Source: Kitasatospora phosalacinea (GTDB lineage Bacteria; Actinomycetota; Actinomycetes; Streptomycetales; Streptomycetaceae). From it: a DNA stretch of 17,718 nucleotides. Position 1 is the first letter of the stretch; each line of letters starts with the position of its first letter. The notes under the pieces are model-generated. The model worked only from the letters and a program-made list of their open reading frames with translations. It was not told where the DNA came from and searched no databases. Position numbers and translations under genes: made by a program. This document shows, in pieces, positions 6,101-13,592 of this stretch. The stretch is from NCBI RefSeq assembly GCF_000716545.1, contig NZ_JNWZ01000098.1, forward strand, positions 1 to 17,718, in the 5' to 3' direction.

Positions 6101-9100
6101 TCGCTCATGCTGCCCGACAGCCTTGAGTGGGTCCTGGAGATGCTCGGCTTCGACTGGCCGAAGGCGGACGAGGACCGGATGCGCGAATGCGCGCAGGTCT
6201 GGCGGGACTTCGCGGACCAGGTCGACGAAGTCAACTACCAGGCCCTCGCCGCCGCGAACAGCGTCCGCTCGGCCAACGCCGGCGACGACGTCGACGCCTT
6301 CGGCAAGGCCTTCGACAAGTTCTCCACCGGCGGCGACGGCTACCTCGCCGACGCGGCCAGCGCCGCCAGGCTGATCGCCATGGCCTTCGACGCCGCCGCG
6401 ATGATCGTGGTCGCCTGCAAGATCGCGGTGATCGCGCAGTTGGTGATCCTGGCCGCGGAAATCATCGCGGCCCAAGCCGCCGCCCCGTTCACCTTCGGCC
6501 TCTCCGAGGTCGGCGCGCTCGGTGCCACCCAGGCCACCAAGATGATCGTGCGCCGCCTGCTGAAGGAACTGCGCGAAGCACTGGTGGAGGCGATCCTCGA
6601 AACGCTGAAGGACCCGGTCGTCTCAGCCGTCCAGGGCATGATCAGCGACCTGATCACCCAGACCGTCAACCAGGGCTTCGGCGCGCAGGACGGCTACGAC
6701 CTGGGCCGCACCGCCAAGCGCGGCACCGACGACTTCAAGGACTCCGTCAAGAACGCCGGTCAGACCTTCACCGAGTCCCTCCGCGACGGCCTCGGCTCCC
6801 GCGCGGGCGGCCACGCCCGCAGCGGCCTCGACCACGCGGCCGGGCACGGCGGCAGCGGTTCCGACGGCGGGTCCGGTTCCGGTGCCGACAACGGCGGCGA
6901 GAACGGGACGGGAAGCGGGACCGGGAGCTCCGACGGGAGCAGCACGAACGGCGGGAGCACCGGATCCGGCGGGACGGGATCGACGGGATCGACGGGTTCC
7001 ACGGGATCGACAGGCTCGACGGGATCTACCGGGTCCACGGGCTCGACCGGCACGACGCACTCCCCCAACTCGACCGGCACGTCCGGGACTTCCGGGAACT
7101 CGCACCCCTCGTCCACCGGAGACGGTGGCCCGGGCGGCAACCTCGCCTCGAACGGCGGCAACAGCGACAGCGGCTCCGACGGCGCCGCGTCCACCTCGCA
7201 CCCGAACTCCGGTGCCGGTAGCGGAAACAGCAGCGGCCAGAACCGCCCGGCGACCGACAACGGCCGCCCTAACACCCCGCTGGACCCCTTCGGCACCCAG
7301 CTCAACGCCGACCGGTCCCCCGCGCACACGGGCGACAACGGCGCTGCCGGCCAGCCGAGTTCGAACACCCCGACCCACACGGCCACCGACAGCTCCCCCC
7401 GCCCGGACACCAACGCGGGCAACAACGCCGCCGACAACAGCACCACCCACCCGTCCCAGGACGGCGCCGACCACCGCCCGCCGTCGCAGGACACCCCGCA
7501 GCACACGGGCACCGACAACAGCACGCGTCCGCCCCACGACGGCACCGACACCCGCACCGACAGCGGCAACCACCCCACCGGCGACAACAACAGCACGCGC
7601 CCGCCCCACGACGGCGCCGACCACCGCACGCCGGCCCACGACGGCCCCCGCCACGACGGCACCGACACCCGCACCGACCACAACGCTGGCACCGACAGCG
7701 GCAGCACGCGCCCGCCCCACGACAGCGCTGACCCCCGCACGCCGGCCCACGACGGCCCGCGCCACGACAGCACCGACACCCGCACCGACAGCGGCAACCA
7801 CCCCACCGGCGACAACAACAGCGCCCGCCCGCCCCACGACGGCACCGACCACCGCACGCCCTCCCACGACGGCCCCCGCCACGACAGCGCCACCGATCAC
7901 CGCCCGTCGCACGACGGCCCGCGGACGGCTCCCGATTCCACGCCCGCCCCCACGCACGACTCCGGTTCCGGCTCCGGCCCCGACCGGCACGGGGACGGTG
8001 CCGGCTCCACGGCCTCGCACCACGGCGACGGGCAGGCTCCGCACCGGGGCGACGACGCCCCCGCGCAGAACGGGGCGGTGCCTCCGCAGCGGCACGAGTC
8101 CGGTGCCGAGAGCACGCCGGACCAGCGGGGTCCGGTCGTCGGCGGTGGCGGCGCGGTGCCGCACGGCGGCGGGGCACCGCACGTCGGTGGCGGAGCGGAT
8201 CCGCGTCACTCGTTCGCCGTCGGGGCTCCGCACGCGCCCGCCCCGGCCGCGGCCTCGAACCACGGCCACGACGACGGCCAGGACAGGGGTCCGCACCGTC
8301 CGGCGTCCGTCGAGACCGCCTCCGTGGGCGTCGCCGACGCGCCGCCGAGCACGACGACCCGGCCGCCCGCGCAGGACAGCGCCGCTGCCCCGACCGCCAA
8401 CCCCTCCTCGACCGGCCCGGTCTCCACCCCCGGTTTCGGCGGCGTCCCGACCGGCGGCACGCACAACCCCGGCACCGGTGGCACTGGCGGCAGCGGTACG
8501 ACGCCGCACACCGGCCGCCCGGCCGACGGCCCGTCGGCCAACCGCCCGACCGGCGTCCCGCCCCAGCCGACCGGCAACAACCGTCCGGACGCCCCGGTCC
8601 GGCTCGGCCAGCAGCCGTCCGGCGACCGCCCCACCCGCACGCCCGACAGCACCACCCGCCCCACCACGGACCGTCCCACCACGGACCGCCCCACCAACGA
8701 CCGCCCCACCCCGGCGCCGACCCCGACCCCGGCACCGCACTCGGAGCGGCCGACGCCCGACGCCGCCCCCGAGCACGCCAAGGGCGACACGCCGTCGCGT
8801 CACGACGACCCGGCGCACCACGAGGACCCTGCGCGTCAAGACACCCCGACGGACTCCGGCACCCCGGCGAAGGCGGACGACGGTTCCTCCGTGCCGCCGC
8901 ACGAGCGTCCGCTCTCGGAGAGCCGGCCGCACGACGTGCCCGGCGGGCTGGCCCCGGTCGACCCGCGGCACCAGCAGGACCTGGAGAGCCGGGTCCCGCG
9001 GAACCCGGACGGCACCCCGCAGCGGCACCCGGACCCGTACGGGGACTGGCCGGGCGCGGTCAACGGCGACGGCCACCGGGCGCCCGGTCGGGACAACAAC

Positions 9101-10969
9101 TGCCTGGACGTGGCGCTCTCCAGCGCGGACACGTACAGCGGGCGCCCGACCGCGGCCGCCCCGCGCAGCGCCGACGGCACCGCTGACGGCGAGCACGGCG
9201 GACGGGCCCGGGCGGAGGAGCGGTTGGGTGCGCCCTTCCGCGACCTCGGCAACGGGGACCAGGCGTTCCACCGGCTGGAGGACCAGCTCCGGCAGTCGGG
9301 GCACGGTTCGCAGGCGGTGATCGTCACCCAGGACGCCCACGGCCGGGCGCACGCCTGGAACGTGGTCAACCACAACGGCCGGATCACCTACCTCGACAAC
9401 CAGACCGGACAGCGCGGCGACAAGCCGCTGCACAACGGCGACCACGGCGTCTTCGCCGTCCCGCTCGACCGGGACCGCCGCCCGATCCCGTCCGACGGGA
9501 CGACCGGGCCCGACGGCCACGGCGGGACCACCCCGCGCGACGGGCGCGACGGACACGACGGCACGTCCATCGGCCGTGACGGCAACCGCGACAGCACCCG
9601 TGACGGCACCCGCGACACCGACCGCCGGCCCGCCGACCCCGCCGGCAAGCAGAAGAACGAGGACGAGCACGAGGGCCCGTCCACCAAGAAGCAGAAGACC
9701 GACGACGGCCCGGCCGGGGACGACCCGAACGGCCACGACCCGAACGGCCACGACCAGACCGGGGACGGCCAGCCGCACCACCCCTCGGACAAGGACGACC
9801 CGGAGGGCTCCACGCCCTACGGCCAGGACCAGCCGAGCGACCACACCCACCGCAACATGCTCCCCGACCAGCAGCAGCAGGCGCTGCGCGCGCGGCAGGA
9901 CGCCGAGGTCCGGCAGTGCGACCTCGACGTCGCGCACCAGTTCCTGCTGGACCGGGCCGAGGACAGGTCGCTCGGCGACTTCCTCCAGGAGACCGCGGAC
10001 CGGGTCAACGCCAACGCCAAGCGCAAGCCGGACGAGCCGTTCCAGCTCGGCTTCGACCAGAAGGAGCTGTTCCAGAAGCTGCCGGGGCTGGAGAACCTGG
10101 ACCGCGACCAGCGCGGCGCCGTCCTGGCCGAACTCGGCCGGCTCAGCATCTCCGTGCACAGGGACTACGCGGTCGGCGCCAGCCCGGAGCACGTCGACCA
10201 CCCGTACGAGAACGTCGACCCGAGCAAGAACGACGCCCGCCCCAACGACACCAAGTCGCGCGGCGTCGACCTGCACGAGCGGCACGACTTCTGGCGGAGC
10301 AACCGCGGCAACGCGCACATCGAGAACCTGCCGGAGGGCACCAAGCTCAAGGAGCCCGACCCCGGTTACCTGGTGCGCGAGCACCTGGTCCAGCAGCACT
10401 CGGAGGAGCACGGGACCACCGAGAACGAGTCGGCCAGGACCGTCCGCAAGGAGACCGTGAAGGCGGTCAAGGGCGACCACCGGCCCGACTTCTCGGGGAA
10501 GAACTTCGCCGTGATCGAGACCGTCGACGGCAACGGCAACGTCCGGTACGTCATCGACACCTCGGTCCCGATCAACAGCTTCTCGTGGCCCTCGGCGCAC
10601 TCCGAGCCGCACCTCGGCAACTGGATCGACCGGCTGAACGAGCGCCAGAACACCGGCGACTACACGATCTCCCACCTGTGGACCGAACGGGAGCCCTGCG
10701 GCGGCGGTCAGGGACACGGGCACTGCTCGGCGTACCTGACCTCCAAGATGCCGGACGTGGACGTGGGTTACGGTGTCGGGTACCGGAAGGGCGAGATGGC
10801 GCCCGGCCACCAGACGGAGGCCGAGCGGGAAGCCGCGGCGGCGGGCCTGAAGCAGGACATGCAGGACCACCTCAACCGTGTCGGCGACCTCTGGTACGAG
10901 CTGGCCCGCACGGGCGAGCTGCGCCCGGACCGCCCGCGCAACCAGTACCAGCCCATGGACCTGGACTGA
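6098..10969 (+). CDS. Giant WXG100-like polymorphic toxin with papain-fold and deaminase-fold domains
   Basis: A 1,623-residue protein. Residues 1-235 are helical and match the WXG100-like/CpnT N-terminal type (LGFDWPKADEDRMRECAQVWRDFA, then a hydrophobic stretch at about 90-128), suggesting export by a type VII (ESX-like) route. Residues about 235-940 form a low-complexity linker with a (GST)8 tract and repeated PPHDG/DTRTDSGNHPTGDN blocks. Residues about 960-1130 resemble the papain-fold, glutamine-deamidase type toxin (Tox-PL): RDNNCLDVAL (C1002), HAWNVVN (H1085), ITYLDNQTGQ (D1100). After a second Asp/Lys-rich linker, residues about 1250-1623 end in a deaminase-fold domain with HSE (H1501, E1503) and EREPC...C (C1534, C1543), similar to XOO_2897-type nucleotide/nucleic-acid deaminases. 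The SUKH-4 gene follows after 66 bp. Substrates are inferred from families; activity is not shown. Confidence 0.85.
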   Translation: MSLMLPDSLEWVLEMLGFDWPKADEDRMRECAQVWRDFADQVDEVNYQALAAANSVRSANAGDDVDAFGKAFDKFSTGGDGYLADAASAARLIAMAFDAAAMIVVACKIAVIAQLVILAAEIIAAQAAAPFTFGLSEVGALGATQATKMIVRRLLKELREALVEAILETLKDPVVSAVQGMISDLITQTVNQGFGAQDGYDLGRTAKRGTDDFKDSVKNAGQTFTESLRDGLGSRAGGHARSGLDHAAGHGGSGSDGGSGSGADNGGENGTGSGTGSSDGSSTNGGSTGSGGTGSTGSTGSTGSTGSTGSTGSTGSTGTTHSPNSTGTSGTSGNSHPSSTGDGGPGGNLASNGGNSDSGSDGAASTSHPNSGAGSGNSSGQNRPATDNGRPNTPLDPFGTQLNADRSPAHTGDNGAAGQPSSNTPTHTATDSSPRPDTNAGNNAADNSTTHPSQDGADHRPPSQDTPQHTGTDNSTRPPHDGTDTRTDSGNHPTGDNNSTRPPHDGADHRTPAHDGPRHDGTDTRTDHNAGTDSGSTRPPHDSADPRTPAHDGPRHDSTDTRTDSGNHPTGDNNSARPPHDGTDHRTPSHDGPRHDSATDHRPSHDGPRTAPDSTPAPTHDSGSGSGPDRHGDGAGSTASHHGDGQAPHRGDDAPAQNGAVPPQRHESGAESTPDQRGPVVGGGGAVPHGGGAPHVGGGADPRHSFAVGAPHAPAPAAASNHGHDDGQDRGPHRPASVETASVGVADAPPSTTTRPPAQDSAAAPTANPSSTGPVSTPGFGGVPTGGTHNPGTGGTGGSGTTPHTGRPADGPSANRPTGVPPQPTGNNRPDAPVRLGQQPSGDRPTRTPDSTTRPTTDRPTTDRPTNDRPTPAPTPTPAPHSERPTPDAAPEHAKGDTPSRHDDPAHHEDPARQDTPTDSGTPAKADDGSSVPPHERPLSESRPHDVPGGLAPVDPRHQQDLESRVPRNPDGTPQRHPDPYGDWPGAVNGDGHRAPGRDNNCLDVALSSADTYSGRPTAAAPRSADGTADGEHGGRARAEERLGAPFRDLGNGDQAFHRLEDQLRQSGHGSQAVIVTQDAHGRAHAWNVVNHNGRITYLDNQTGQRGDKPLHNGDHGVFAVPLDRDRRPIPSDGTTGPDGHGGTTPRDGRDGHDGTSIGRDGNRDSTRDGTRDTDRRPADPAGKQKNEDEHEGPSTKKQKTDDGPAGDDPNGHDPNGHDQTGDGQPHHPSDKDDPEGSTPYGQDQPSDHTHRNMLPDQQQQALRARQDAEVRQCDLDVAHQFLLDRAEDRSLGDFLQETADRVNANAKRKPDEPFQLGFDQKELFQKLPGLENLDRDQRGAVLAELGRLSISVHRDYAVGASPEHVDHPYENVDPSKNDARPNDTKSRGVDLHERHDFWRSNRGNAHIENLPEGTKLKEPDPGYLVREHLVQQHSEEHGTTENESARTVRKETVKAVKGDHRPDFSGKNFAVIETVDGNGNVRYVIDTSVPINSFSWPSAHSEPHLGNWIDRLNERQNTGDYTISHLWTEREPCGGGQGHGHCSAYLTSKMPDVDVGYGVGYRKGEMAPGHQTEAEREAAAAGLKQDMQDHLNRVGDLWYELARTGELRPDRPRNQYQPMDLD
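6977..7048 (+). repeat. Nine-base tandem repeat encoding (Gly-Ser-Thr)8
   Basis: Eight in-frame 9-bp units of the form GGN-TCN-ACN lie inside the toxin linker. Third positions vary between units, so the peptide repeat is kept better than the DNA repeat. It probably serves as a flexible spacer. Confidence 0.9.
7516..7920 (+). repeat. Long imperfect repeats in the toxin linker
   Basis: Related blocks recur: an STRPPHDG unit, a DTRTDSGNHPTGDNN unit (7550-7590 and again about 7780-7820) and a HRTPAHDGPRHD unit. They alternate to give a hydrophilic, uncharged-to-acidic, His/Asp-rich segment. The DNA copies are near-identical, which suggests recent unequal crossing-over. Confidence 0.8.
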
Positions 10970-11035
10970 CCCGGGGCCGACCGCGCGACCGGTGACACCT
11001 GACGACACGTCCGACCCGCACCACGGAGAACGCCG

Positions 11036-12448
11036 ATGACCACCGGACCCGAGCCGACCCCCCGGCCGGACCGCACGTTCCTGCCCGCCGAGCTGCCCGC
11101 GCTGATCGAGGACCCGCTCTTCCTCGCCCGGGTCGACCGCGCCCGGCTGCTCGCCGGCATGGCGGAGTGCTGGCCGGACGGGGTGCCGGCCGGCACCCTG
11201 GCCGAGGACGTCCACCACCTGGACCGGCTGGGGGTGCGGCCCCCGTCCGAGCGGCACGGCGAGTGGCTGTCCTGGCTGCACCTGCTGCTGGTCAGCCACG
11301 GCCGGGCGGACGACGCGGCGGCCCTCGCCGACGCGGGGTACCGGCTGCCGTGGCGCACCGTGTGGTCCCGCTGGGTGCCGCCGGGTGCGCGGGCGGCCTG
11401 CCGGGCCAGTGGCCGGCAGGTGGTGGCGCTCCGGGTGGTGGAGCACGAGGGCGCCCCGGTGGTGTCCGTCCACGAGCAGTACGTGCTGGCCCGGCTGGAG
11501 CGGATGGAGCCGGACGACGAGGACGCCTACTACGAGTACGCGGTGGAGCTGGACGGCGGCACCGTCCTGGCGGGGCCGCAGCTGTACCGCCCGTTCGAGG
11601 CCGACGACCTCCCCGACCCGTACCTGCCCGTGCTGCCCGAGGACCTCCCCGAGCTGGGGGAGGCGGCGCTGAACGGCCCGGACGGCTGGGACGGCGGGGC
11701 GGCCGGACTGCCCGCCGCGCCCGCGCAGGTCGGGCACGCCGTCCGGGTGGACGGGTTGGCCGTGTTCGGCGGCGGCTGGGGCTACTACGCGGTCGAGCTC
11801 GACCCGGACGCGGCAACCGGCCCCTTCGTGGACGGCTCCGCCCCGGCGGTCACCGCGCTCGCGCCCGCCGGGCTGCCGCCGGAGGCCCGTCGGCCCGACC
11901 GGGAGTGGCTGGCCCGGTACTACGGCTCCGCCGCGCTGTGGACGTCCGACCCCGCCGACCTCCCGGCGGGCCTGCGGCACGAGCCCACCCGGCGGTTCCT
12001 GACCGAGGTCGGCTTCCCCGCCGTGTACCACTCGCTGCTCGACTTCGGCTCCGGGACGCTGGCGGAGAAGGGCCTGGTCGAACTCCGCACCGCCGAGCTG
12101 CACTCCCCCGAAGAGTCCGACTTCGACGGGCTCGGCGAGCACGCGTACCTGATCGCCACCGACAACGACGGACTCACCATGATCACCGTGGACGGTGAGA
12201 GCGGCCGGGTCTCCCGCTACTCCTCCGACCGCGAGGAGGGCGACCACTACCTCGGCCTCATGGCCTCGTCGATCGAGCAGTTCGCGGCCCTGCTGCGCCT
12301 GTACGGGACGTACTACTACGGCGAGGACGAAGCGGCCCTCGCCGACTCCGGCCGCCGACTGCGCGACTGGGCACTGGAGTTGGACCCGGGGCTCGCCGCC
12401 TCCTACTTCTGGCCCGAGATCTTCCAGGACCGGGAGGACTACGTCTGA
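11036..12448 (+). CDS. SUKH-4 family immunity protein with extra N-terminal region
   Basis: A 470-residue protein. Residues about 300-470 carry SUKH-4 features: DPADLPAGLRHEPTRRFLTEVGFP, then HAYLIATDNDGLTMITVDGESGRVSRY, then ASSIEQFAALLRLYGTYYY. SUKH-4 domains bind and neutralise the toxin of the same locus, and many deaminase toxins have SUKH partners. Residues about 17-290 are unassigned: a helical part (PLFLARVDRARLLAGMAE to LLLVSHGRADDAAALADAGY) followed by strand-rich sequence with VDGLAVFGGGWGYYAVELD. That makes the protein far longer than a lone SUKH-4 domain (about 180 residues). The ATG has GGAG 7 nt upstream and lies 66 bp after the toxin stop, so the two are probably co-transcribed. 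It has no signal peptide, as expected for cytoplasmic immunity. Partner specificity is inferred from position. Confidence 0.85.
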   Translation: MTTGPEPTPRPDRTFLPAELPALIEDPLFLARVDRARLLAGMAECWPDGVPAGTLAEDVHHLDRLGVRPPSERHGEWLSWLHLLLVSHGRADDAAALADAGYRLPWRTVWSRWVPPGARAACRASGRQVVALRVVEHEGAPVVSVHEQYVLARLERMEPDDEDAYYEYAVELDGGTVLAGPQLYRPFEADDLPDPYLPVLPEDLPELGEAALNGPDGWDGGAAGLPAAPAQVGHAVRVDGLAVFGGGWGYYAVELDPDAATGPFVDGSAPAVTALAPAGLPPEARRPDREWLARYYGSAALWTSDPADLPAGLRHEPTRRFLTEVGFPAVYHSLLDFGSGTLAEKGLVELRTAELHSPEESDFDGLGEHAYLIATDNDGLTMITVDGESGRVSRYSSDREEGDHYLGLMASSIEQFAALLRLYGTYYYGEDEAALADSGRRLRDWALELDPGLAASYFWPEIFQDREDYV

Positions 12449-12615
12449 CCGCCGGGGACGGCGGCCGGGCGGAGGCCGGGAGCGGCCCGTTCCTGCCCCT
12501 CGGCCGGTGGACGGGCGCCCCGCTGCTGCTGGACGGCGCCACCGGCCGGGTGCTGCGGATGCTGCCGGCCGGCTCCGGCTGCCGGCAGTACGTGCCGGAG
12601 CCCTTCGACCGGTGA
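12442..12615 (+). pseudogene. Start-less remnant resembling a SUKH/immunity-type gene end
   Basis: The frame is open back to the stop at 12196-12198, but between there and the valine codon late in the segment I find no ATG, GTG or TTG. The peptide before the TGA at 12613-12615 nonetheless looks coding: FLPLGRWTGAPLLLDGATG, then RVLRMLPAGSG, ending CRQYVPEPFDR. GC3 is near 100%. The LLLDGATGRV stretch resembles the middle of SUKH-4-type or related immunity proteins. It overlaps the last codons of the upstream SUKH-4 gene in another frame. Most likely it is the leftover 3' end of a second immunity or orphan-toxin gene, or the tail of the 470-residue protein cut off by a frameshift. Confidence 0.45.
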
Positions 12616-12647
12616 CGCCGCCGCCCCCTGGCACGGGGGCGGCGGCG
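12616..12647. terminator. Strong bidirectional terminator hairpin
   Basis: CGCCGCCGCCCCC (12616-12628) and GGGGGCGGCGGCG (12635-12647) form a perfect 13-bp stem around TGGCAC. It starts right at the remnant's stop codon and lies 6 bp from the stop of the convergent GPP methyltransferase gene, so it can serve both transcripts. Confidence 0.85.
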
Positions 12648-12653
12648 GGATGG

Positions 12654-13532
12654 TCAGACCCGGTCGGCGGCGATCAGCACGTACTGGAACGAGCCGTCCT
12701 TGTAGGACTCGATGAAGGCTTCCTCGATGCCGGTGACCAGCGAGGAGGTCGCGCGCAGCTCCCAGTAGGGCAGCGTGTCGGGGGTCAGGTCGATCACGGC
12801 CTGCGGGACGAGGCGGTTGTCGGCCATCGCGCGCAGGTACTCGCGGCGCGAGTGGATGTTGCACTCGAAGTGCGCGTTGATCTGCGAGACCCACTTGGAG
12901 GGCTGGCCGTAGCGCGGGTTCCAGCAGCCGGTGATGGTGACGTAGCGGCCGCCGGCCTTGAGCACCCGGGAGTGCTCGGCGAACAGGTCGTGCAGGTCGA
13001 CGTACATGCTGGACTCGTTGTTCCACGAGCCGGACATCTGGCCGTTGGCGAACGGGGTGTCGAGCATGTTGCAGACCCGGGAGCGGACGTGGTCGGCGAT
13101 GCCGAGCTCCCGGACGCGGCGGTTGCCGAACTCGGCCTGGGTGGTGGACAGGGTGACGCCCTCGACCTTGCAGCCGAAGCGCTGGTGGGCCATCACCATC
13201 GAGCCGCCGCGGCCGCAGCCCGCGTCCATCAGGGTGTCCTCGGGGGCGATCGGGCCCAGGTGGTCGAGGAGCACCTCGGCCTGGGCGGACTCCAGCCGGT
13301 GCAGCTCGGTGATCAGCTTCTTCTCGTACTCGCTGTCCTCGGGGGTGCCGAGGGCCTCGGTGTCGATCGCGCCGATGCCGTAGTGGTGGTGGTAGAGCCC
13401 GTCGACGTCGCCCAGCCGCAGGTTGACCGGGCGGGCCTCGTTGTTCCAGTAGCGGGCGATGTCGCCCTGGTAGGCGGTCGCGGGGGCCGGGACGAACGCG
13501 GAGGCGGTGGTGCCGATTTCGGTGCTGGTCAT
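12654..13532 (-). CDS. gppmt: Geranyl diphosphate 2-C-methyltransferase
   Basis: A 292-residue enzyme that transfers a methyl group from SAM to C2 of geranyl diphosphate, giving 2-methyl-GPP, the committed step to 2-methylisoborneol. The sequence closely follows the known Streptomyces enzyme (S. coelicolor SCO7701 type): YQGDIARYWNNEARPVNLRLG, LYHHHYGIG, SAM motif I DAGCGRGG (from D103), CNMLDTPF, SWNNESSMYVDLHDLF, ITGCWNPRYGQPSKW and the C-terminal SFQYVLIAADRV. It is the second gene of the operon, 60 bp after the synthase. That gap is unusually AT-rich and gives no clear SD before the ATG at 13532, so translation may be weak or the leader atypical. Full-length, no defects seen. Confidence 0.96.
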   Translation of the reverse strand: MTSTEIGTTASAFVPAPATAYQGDIARYWNNEARPVNLRLGDVDGLYHHHYGIGAIDTEALGTPEDSEYEKKLITELHRLESAQAEVLLDHLGPIAPEDTLMDAGCGRGGSMVMAHQRFGCKVEGVTLSTTQAEFGNRRVRELGIADHVRSRVCNMLDTPFANGQMSGSWNNESSMYVDLHDLFAEHSRVLKAGGRYVTITGCWNPRYGQPSKWVSQINAHFECNIHSRREYLRAMADNRLVPQAVIDLTPDTLPYWELRATSSLVTGIEEAFIESYKDGSFQYVLIAADRV

Positions 13533-13592
13533 CTACGAATATCCGTTTTCTACTGATTCTTGCTGGTTATCGTTGGCTGTCCGCGCCGGTTC

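Noticed and set aside
5941..6126. Short Cys/Arg-rich open frame before the toxin
   Set aside because: It overlaps the palindrome, the hairpin and the toxin start, has no SD and an atypical composition.
6365..6481. Transmembrane anchor or signal peptide in the toxin N-terminus
   Set aside because: The hydrophobic stretch is Ala-rich, internal to a helical WXG100-like domain and lacks a preceding signal. An amphipathic or hairpin helix of the export domain is more likely.
7516..7920. CRISPR-like spacing of repeats
   Set aside because: Repeats are in frame, imperfect, adjoin each other without unique spacers and encode a linker.
6623..12634. A 2,003-codon open frame on the minus strand across the toxin and immunity genes
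   Set aside because: It is antisense to two well-supported genes. Its product is a monotonous Val/Arg/Gly/Ala mixture with no domains, an expected by-product of extreme GC3 in the plus-strand genes.
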